A stretch of 9,214 bases of DNA, from assembly GCA_035528235.1 (NCBI GenBank), contig DATKZB010000046.1, forward strand, positions 1 to 9,214, given 5' to 3'. The position numbers and the translations under genes were made by a program. The DNA comes from DATKZB01 sp035528235 (GTDB taxonomy: Bacteria > Planctomycetota > Phycisphaerae > FEN-1346). Within the stretch, counting starts at the first letter, position 1; the number at the start of each line of letters is the position of its first letter. The notes under the pieces were generated by a model, which worked only from the letters and a program-made list of their open reading frames with translations, was not told the DNA's origin and did no database searches. This document shows, piece after piece, positions 6,522 to 9,214 of the stretch.

Positions 6522-6589
6522 GGGGGGTGCCCCTTTTTCTCCGGAAAAGCGGTCTGAGGGGGCAAAAGGGACGTGGAAGCCATGCAGGA

Positions 6590-6617
6590 GCGCGGCGGGT
6601 ACGGGGACCCGCCGCGC
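6590..6617. repeat. Single hairpin of the same family as 3195-3271
   Basis: Positions 6590-6600 (GCGCGGCGGGT) pair perfectly with 6607-6617 (ACCCGCCGCGC) around loop ACGGGG. The stem is identical to hairpin 1 of the pair at 3195-3271, and the loop differs from hairpin 2's GCGGGG by one base. No inverted partner is nearby, so this is a solo copy. CACGCAAAGTTGAAC follows at 6621-6635; its complement contains CAACTTTGC, also present just inside the left end of the element at 7668-7790. It lies between the esterase 3' end and the feo promoter. Confidence 0.75.
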
Positions 6618-6643
6618 AAACACGCAAAGTTGAACTATGGCAG

Positions 6644-6667
6644 GCTCGGCCGGCAAGCCAGCCGAGC
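6644..6667. terminator. Hairpin just beyond the esterase stop codon
   Basis: Positions 6644-6650 (GCTCGGC) pair with 6661-6667 (GCCGAGC), and an inner GGC/GCC pairing continues past one C-A mismatch. It lies about 10 nt after the minus-strand stop of the esterase gene. There is no immediate U-tract on the minus strand, so it is at best a weak intrinsic terminator or a 3'-end stabiliser. Confidence 0.35.
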
Positions 6668-6677
6668 GGCACGGCGG

Positions 6678-7652
6678 CTACGGCTTCTTCAGGTGCTTGG
6701 CGAAGAACGACGTGATGATCTCGTCGATCTCCGGGCCACCGAAGCCATGGCCGGCGCCTTTGACGACGTGATACGTCGCGTCGACGCCCGCCTCTTTCAG
6801 CGCATCGTAAAGCAGTTGGCTCTGCGTCGAGGGGACGGTGGCGTCGCGGTCGCCGTGCAGGATGAGCAGCGGCGGGTCGTCTTTAGTGACGTACGTGATG
6901 GGGTTGGCCCGGGCCGCCTTCTCCTTGTTCTCCTGGATGGGCCCGCCGATGAGTCGCGCCTCGGGCGAGTCGGGCGAATCGTGGCCCATCCGGTCGGGCA
7001 GACCGAGGGTCTTGAGGCCATCGGTGATCTTCAGGAAATCGGTCGGGCCGAAGCAGTCGACGACCGCATGCACGCGGCTCGACTGGTCGGCCCAGCCGCC
7101 GGTGCCCTCGAGGTCCTTGGCGTCGCCGGCCGTGCCCAGGAGAGCCACCAGGTGCCCGCCCGCCGAGTGGCCCCACGCGCCGATCCGGTCCGGGTCGATG
7201 TGATACTGCTTGGCGTGGGCCCGCAGAAACCGGACGGCGCACTTGGCGTCCTCGATCTGGGCCGGGAAGATCGCCTCGTGGCTGAAACGGTAGGCGATGC
7301 TGACGCTCACATACCCCTGCTCCGCCAGTTTGATGCCCAGCGGCGGCATGCCGGCCTTGCTGCCGCCCCGCCACGCGCCGCCGTGGATGTAGACCAGGAC
7401 GGGCATCGGTTTCTCGGGCCGGGTCTTGGGCCGGTAGATGTCGAGCCGCAGGGCCCGGTCGCCGCCTTTGCCATACTCGACGTCGCGCTCCGCCTCAACG
7501 GTGTCGGGGATTCGCGGCGGTCTTCGGGCCGCACGCGCCCCACCCGCCTCGCCCGCACGGACACGAACCACGGGCGGCCCCAGCAGCCCCATCGCCAGGG
7601 CAAACGCAACCACCGCCACGGCGGCCGGCAACCACGTCCTCGAGCGTTTCAT
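6678..7652 (-). CDS. Secreted alpha/beta-hydrolase esterase, BD-FAE-like (acetyl xylan / feruloyl esterase type)
   Basis: This 324-residue protein has an N-terminal signal or anchor (residues 1-22, KRSRTWLPAAVAVVAFALAM) and a full alpha/beta-hydrolase domain from about 55 to 320. Visible features are the oxyanion motif HGG (90-92, in VLVYIHGGAW), the nucleophile elbow GHSAG with Ser163, the acid in HGDRDATVP (Asp270), and the catalytic His302 in GAGHGF. The order and the text around them (DIYRP, GGHLVALLG) resemble the BD-FAE and esterase/lipase group, which removes acetyl or feruloyl groups from hemicellulose. SD AGGAG (complement of 7661-7665) lies 8 nt before the ATG at 7652. A repeat element begins directly behind that SD, so the promoter must lie in or beyond the element. 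The arabinofuranosidase-like gene at the right edge supports a role on decorated xylan. Substrate is inferred; a broad carboxylesterase is the main alternative. Confidence 0.9.
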   Translation of the reverse strand: MKRSRTWLPAAVAVVAFALAMGLLGPPVVRVRAGEAGGARAARRPPRIPDTVEAERDVEYGKGGDRALRLDIYRPKTRPEKPMPVLVYIHGGAWRGGSKAGMPPLGIKLAEQGYVSVSIAYRFSHEAIFPAQIEDAKCAVRFLRAHAKQYHIDPDRIGAWGHSAGGHLVALLGTAGDAKDLEGTGGWADQSSRVHAVVDCFGPTDFLKITDGLKTLGLPDRMGHDSPDSPEARLIGGPIQENKEKAARANPITYVTKDDPPLLILHGDRDATVPSTQSQLLYDALKEAGVDATYHVVKGAGHGFGGPEIDEIITSFFAKHLKKP

Positions 7653-7667
7653 GACCGGATCTCCTAA

Positions 7668-7790
7668 TCCTACAACGCAACTTTGCTACTTCATCCCGCC
7701 TGGCGGCCTTCCCAGGCCGCCAGGAACAACGCGTTAGGCCCGATCGCGGCGGCCTGGGAAGGCCGCCGCGCGACAAGTTGCGTTGTAGGA
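7668..7790. mobile_element. 123-bp MITE/REPIN-like element with 16-bp terminal inverted repeats
   Basis: The ends are perfect 16-bp inverted repeats: TCCTACAACGCAACTT (7668-7683) and AAGTTGCGTTGTAGGA (7775-7790). Inside are two inverted hairpins. The first pairs 7699-7709 with 7714-7724 around loop TCCC. The second pairs 7745-7755 with 7760-7770 around loop GGGA. Both stems are 11 bp and perfect. They share the core GGCGGCCT, while the outer pairs differ at two places, each compensated. CTAA flanks both ends (7664-7667 and 7791-7794), as a 4-bp target duplication would. There is no coding capacity, so any mobility would depend on a transposase encoded elsewhere. It fills most of the gap between two divergent genes and may hold or disrupt their promoters. 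Confidence 0.65.
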
Positions 7791-7805
7791 CTAATCCTAC
7801 AACGC
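7780..7805. repeat. 26-bp palindrome at the right end of the element
   Basis: GCGTTGTAGGA (7780-7790) and TCCTACAACGC (7795-7805) form a perfect 11-bp inverted repeat around CTAA. The second arm repeats the element's left end, so CTAATCCTACAACGC occurs twice in direct orientation (7664-7678 and 7791-7805), 127 bp apart. This could be the remnant of an adjacent copy of the same element, a long target duplication, or an operator for a dimeric regulator serving the divergent genes. Confidence 0.6.
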
Positions 7806-7880
7806 TGCTTCTCTAACCGCAGAGAGCGCCAAGAGAAGCCCATCGTAGCGAGAAGAAACGACACCGCCGCACGTGACATC

Positions 7881-7909
7881 TTGGAATCGCTCGGCCAACA
7901 CGGTATCAT
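7881..7909 (+). promoter_or_regulatory. Candidate promoter of the RMD1-like gene
   Basis: TTGGAA (7881-7886) and TATCAT (7904-7909) are separated by exactly 17 bp. The -10 box matches 5 of 6 and the -35 box 4 of 6. The start would fall near 7916, only about 9 nt before the ATG at 7925, leaving almost no room for an SD; only GGGTG is present. If this promoter is real, the mRNA is nearly leaderless. Confidence 0.45.
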
Positions 7910-7924
7910 CGTGGCGGGTGACCC

Positions 7925-8944
7925 ATGCGTCAACAACTTATCGCGCTGCTGCTGGGCGAGGTCGACCGCGAGGTGCGGGGCGAGATCTTCCCCTCGGCAC
8001 CCGGCAAGAGCAAGCCGGTGTACTACGAGACGGCCGTGCCGCGCCAGGTGATTATCGGCGAGGAGCCGGCCTCGATCGACGGCCGCCGGATTACCTTCCG
8101 CGTTCGCGGCTACGCGCCCGACGTTCTGCTGATTGAAGCGCGCCTGGACGTGGAGAGCCTCTTCGACCAGGGCACCTTCGGGCTCGAGGAGAAGATTTAC
8201 CGCGAGGCGTATCGCATCCTGGAGGAACAGGGCGGCAGCCGCCTGTTCAGCGAGGAGTACTCGATCTTCACCGTCTCCGGATACCAGGGCCCGCCCGAGC
8301 CGTTCCTGGAACACGCCTCGGTCATGGCGTCGCTGCTGAAGTCCGAGGGCCTGGACCTGGACCCCAAGGAGGTCGAGCGCACGCTCGAGGCCCAGATCAA
8401 GTACGGCATGAACGACCTGGCGATCGTCGACTGGGACGGCGCGTTCCTGTTCGACGCCGAGGACGATTTCGACGAGGACATCGAACTGCTGGTGCTGGCG
8501 AACCTGCAGCTGTTGCGGCACCGGATTCTGGACCGCCAGTTGGACGAACGGCTGCTGCGGCTCTCGGAGGTCATGGCCAAGACGGCAGGGGGCCGGTCGT
8601 TCCGGCGGCGTGAACTGGCGGCGGACCTGCGCGAGATCATCGCGATACGCACCTCGGCCATCTCGGCGCTTCAGCGGCTCGAACGGAACGTCAAACTCAT
8701 CGGCGACTGGTACTCGGCCCGGCTGTTCGGGCTGGCCGGCGCCAAGTTCCGCCTGGAATCCTGGCGGGCCTCGATCCGCACCAAACTGGAGTCCGTCGAG
8801 GACCTCTACTCGATGGTCGCCGAGAACTTCAGCGTCTCCACCCAGCACCGCGTCGAGTGGTATCAGATCATCGCCTTCTTCGTCCTCCAGGTGGGCTGGT
8901 TCCTGCTCATCATCCTGGAGTTCTGGTACTTCACCCGCCACTAG
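7925..8944 (+). CDS. Membrane-anchored protein with RMD1/DUF155-like architecture
   Basis: This 339-residue protein has no signal peptide. Residues 40-75 look like a beta-rich start (RRITFRVRGYAPDVLLIEAR). A mixed middle region contains YGMNDLAIVDWDGAFLFDAE at about 159-178. From about 182 the protein is helical, with long charged coiled-coil-like helices (ELLVLANLQLLRHRILDRQL and onward). The C-terminal hydrophobic helix lies at about 314-335 (IIAFFVLQVGWFLLIILEFW) and ends in TRH. A soluble body, a long helical region and one C-terminal membrane helix just after a VEWYQII motif recall RMD1/DUF155 (YagE-type) proteins, in which a conserved EW.II block starts the last helix. Their function in bacteria is unknown, and I cannot confirm the family by eye. 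It is transcribed away from the esterase, and its 3' end overlaps the opposite-strand gene by 14 bp. It has no visible link to hemicellulose breakdown. The ATG at 7925 is the start of the open frame. Confidence 0.88.
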   Translation: MRQQLIALLLGEVDREVRGEIFPSAPGKSKPVYYETAVPRQVIIGEEPASIDGRRITFRVRGYAPDVLLIEARLDVESLFDQGTFGLEEKIYREAYRILEEQGGSRLFSEEYSIFTVSGYQGPPEPFLEHASVMASLLKSEGLDLDPKEVERTLEAQIKYGMNDLAIVDWDGAFLFDAEDDFDEDIELLVLANLQLLRHRILDRQLDERLLRLSEVMAKTAGGRSFRRRELAADLREIIAIRTSAISALQRLERNVKLIGDWYSARLFGLAGAKFRLESWRASIRTKLESVEDLYSMVAENFSVSTQHRVEWYQIIAFFVLQVGWFLLIILEFWYFTRH

Positions 8945-9214
8945 GGGCCGCCGTCAGCACCCCCAGCCGCCACGGGATGCCGCCGTAACCCTGGTCGCCC
9001 TTGCCGCTGTTCACGACGCCCTGGATCAGGAACTTCAGATTGGCCGGGTCGACGGGAAGGGTCTCGTCGGTGCCCGCGCGGAGCAGTTCGCCGTGGCTGA
9101 TGTTGTCGGCCCACGGCGGGTCGCTCTGGCGGACGTTGGCGGCCCCGGCGAAGGGCCGAGCCTCGGTATCGGCCAGCGGCTTCCACGCACCGCCCAGACT
9201 CTCGGCCGTGTAGG
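8931..9214 (-). CDS. C-terminal part of a GH62-like alpha-L-arabinofuranosidase (5' truncated by the window)
   Basis: A frame without internal stops enters at the right edge (first whole codon 9212-9210) and ends at TGA (complement of 8931-8933), giving 93 residues. It begins YTAESLGGAWKPLADTEARP. Further in it has PFAGAANV (20-27), PPWADNISHGELLRAG (32-47), DETLPVDPANLKFLIQG (49-65) and IPWRLGVLT (79-87). The blocks ISHGE-L-R-G and DxT..vDP.nL.fL.QG, ending in PWRLG-LT, match what I know of the C-terminal end of GH62 (GH43-like clan) alpha-L-arabinofuranosidases, which remove arabinose from arabinoxylan. A tail of AAPSGG follows. The catalytic residues would lie upstream, outside the window. 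Its 3' end overlaps the convergent plus-strand gene by 14 bp. Recognition is from family memory; reading frame and homology look genuine. Confidence 0.72.
   Translation of the reverse strand, partial: YTAESLGGAWKPLADTEARPFAGAANVRQSDPPWADNISHGELLRAGTDETLPVDPANLKFLIQGVVNSGKGDQGYGGIPWRLGVLTAAPSGG

Noticed and set aside
6520..6540. AAGGGG-GGTG-CCCCTT followed by TTT on the plus strand, like an intrinsic terminator.
   Set aside because: No plus-strand gene ends there, the stem is short, and it overlaps the -35 box of the minus-strand feo promoter. On the minus strand there is no U-tract.
1..7805. Repeated hairpins considered as a CRISPR array.
   Set aside because: The copies are few, kilobases apart, inverted rather than direct, without regular spacers or cas genes.
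7807..7839. Inverted repeat GCTTCTCT / AGAGAAGC with purine-rich GCAGAGAGCGCCAAGAGA between.
   Set aside because: The 8-bp arms lie 17 nt apart and are purine/pyrimidine-biased, so they could arise by chance. It may be a piece of a dispersed GCAGAGA-type repeat, but one copy is not enough.
7691..8941. A 416-codon minus-strand frame opposite the RMD1-like gene.
   Set aside because: It runs through the repeat element and has shadow-type composition. The plus-strand frame has a sensible membrane helix, coiled-coil region and a nearby promoter.
8941..9186. A minus-strand frame of 81 codons at the right edge.
   Set aside because: It is out of frame with the GH62-like reading and is Arg/Pro-rich. 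The alternative frame ending at 8931 gives conserved blocks.

Overview
The window is GC-rich DNA with long reading frames and short gaps. It reads as a fragment of a free-living, saprophytic, probably Gram-negative bacterium. The GC-rich double-hairpin repeats in the gaps, secreted proteins rich in Ala and Arg, and hemicellulose-type enzymes would fit a planctomycete-like (PVC-group) environmental genome. That placement is an inference of low certainty, because no taxonomic marker gene is present.

Layout. Positions 1-205 hold no gene, only two hairpin repeats. Two minus-strand genes follow: a HEAT-like exported protein (2976-1927) and, 86 bp downstream, a peptide-type ABC transporter substrate-binding protein (1840-206). 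The gap 2977-3297 holds a likely minus-strand promoter and a symmetric double-hairpin repeat. Positions 3298-6434 form a tight minus-strand iron operon in the order DtxR-family regulator, feoA, feoB, and a small FeoB-associated Cys-rich membrane protein. Its genes overlap or nearly touch. The gap 6435-6677 holds a good sigma70-type promoter for this operon, with an inverted-repeat operator filling its 17-bp spacer, and a single hairpin repeat. Then come a secreted BD-FAE-like carbohydrate esterase (7652-6678, minus), a gap of about 270 bp occupied largely by a 123-bp element with terminal inverted repeats and two inverted hairpins, and a plus-strand membrane-anchored protein (7925-8944) with RMD1/DUF155-like architecture. 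At the right edge is the C-terminal end of a minus-strand gene (9212-8931) resembling GH62-type alpha-L-arabinofuranosidases. It overlaps the preceding gene tail to tail.

How the genes work together. The regulator probably senses Fe2+ and represses the feo operon through the palindrome in its own promoter. FeoA and FeoB import ferrous iron, and the small Cys-rich protein is a usual accessory. The esterase and the arabinofuranosidase-like enzyme would both act on decorated plant hemicellulose, although they are separated by the unrelated membrane protein. The substrate-binding protein and HEAT-like protein form a separate unit with no permease or ATPase genes in view.

The least explained material is the family of short GC-rich hairpin pairs in almost every gap. 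Several have compensatory base changes in their stems, and one is bounded by 16-bp terminal inverted repeats. They look like REPIN- or MITE-like non-autonomous elements.
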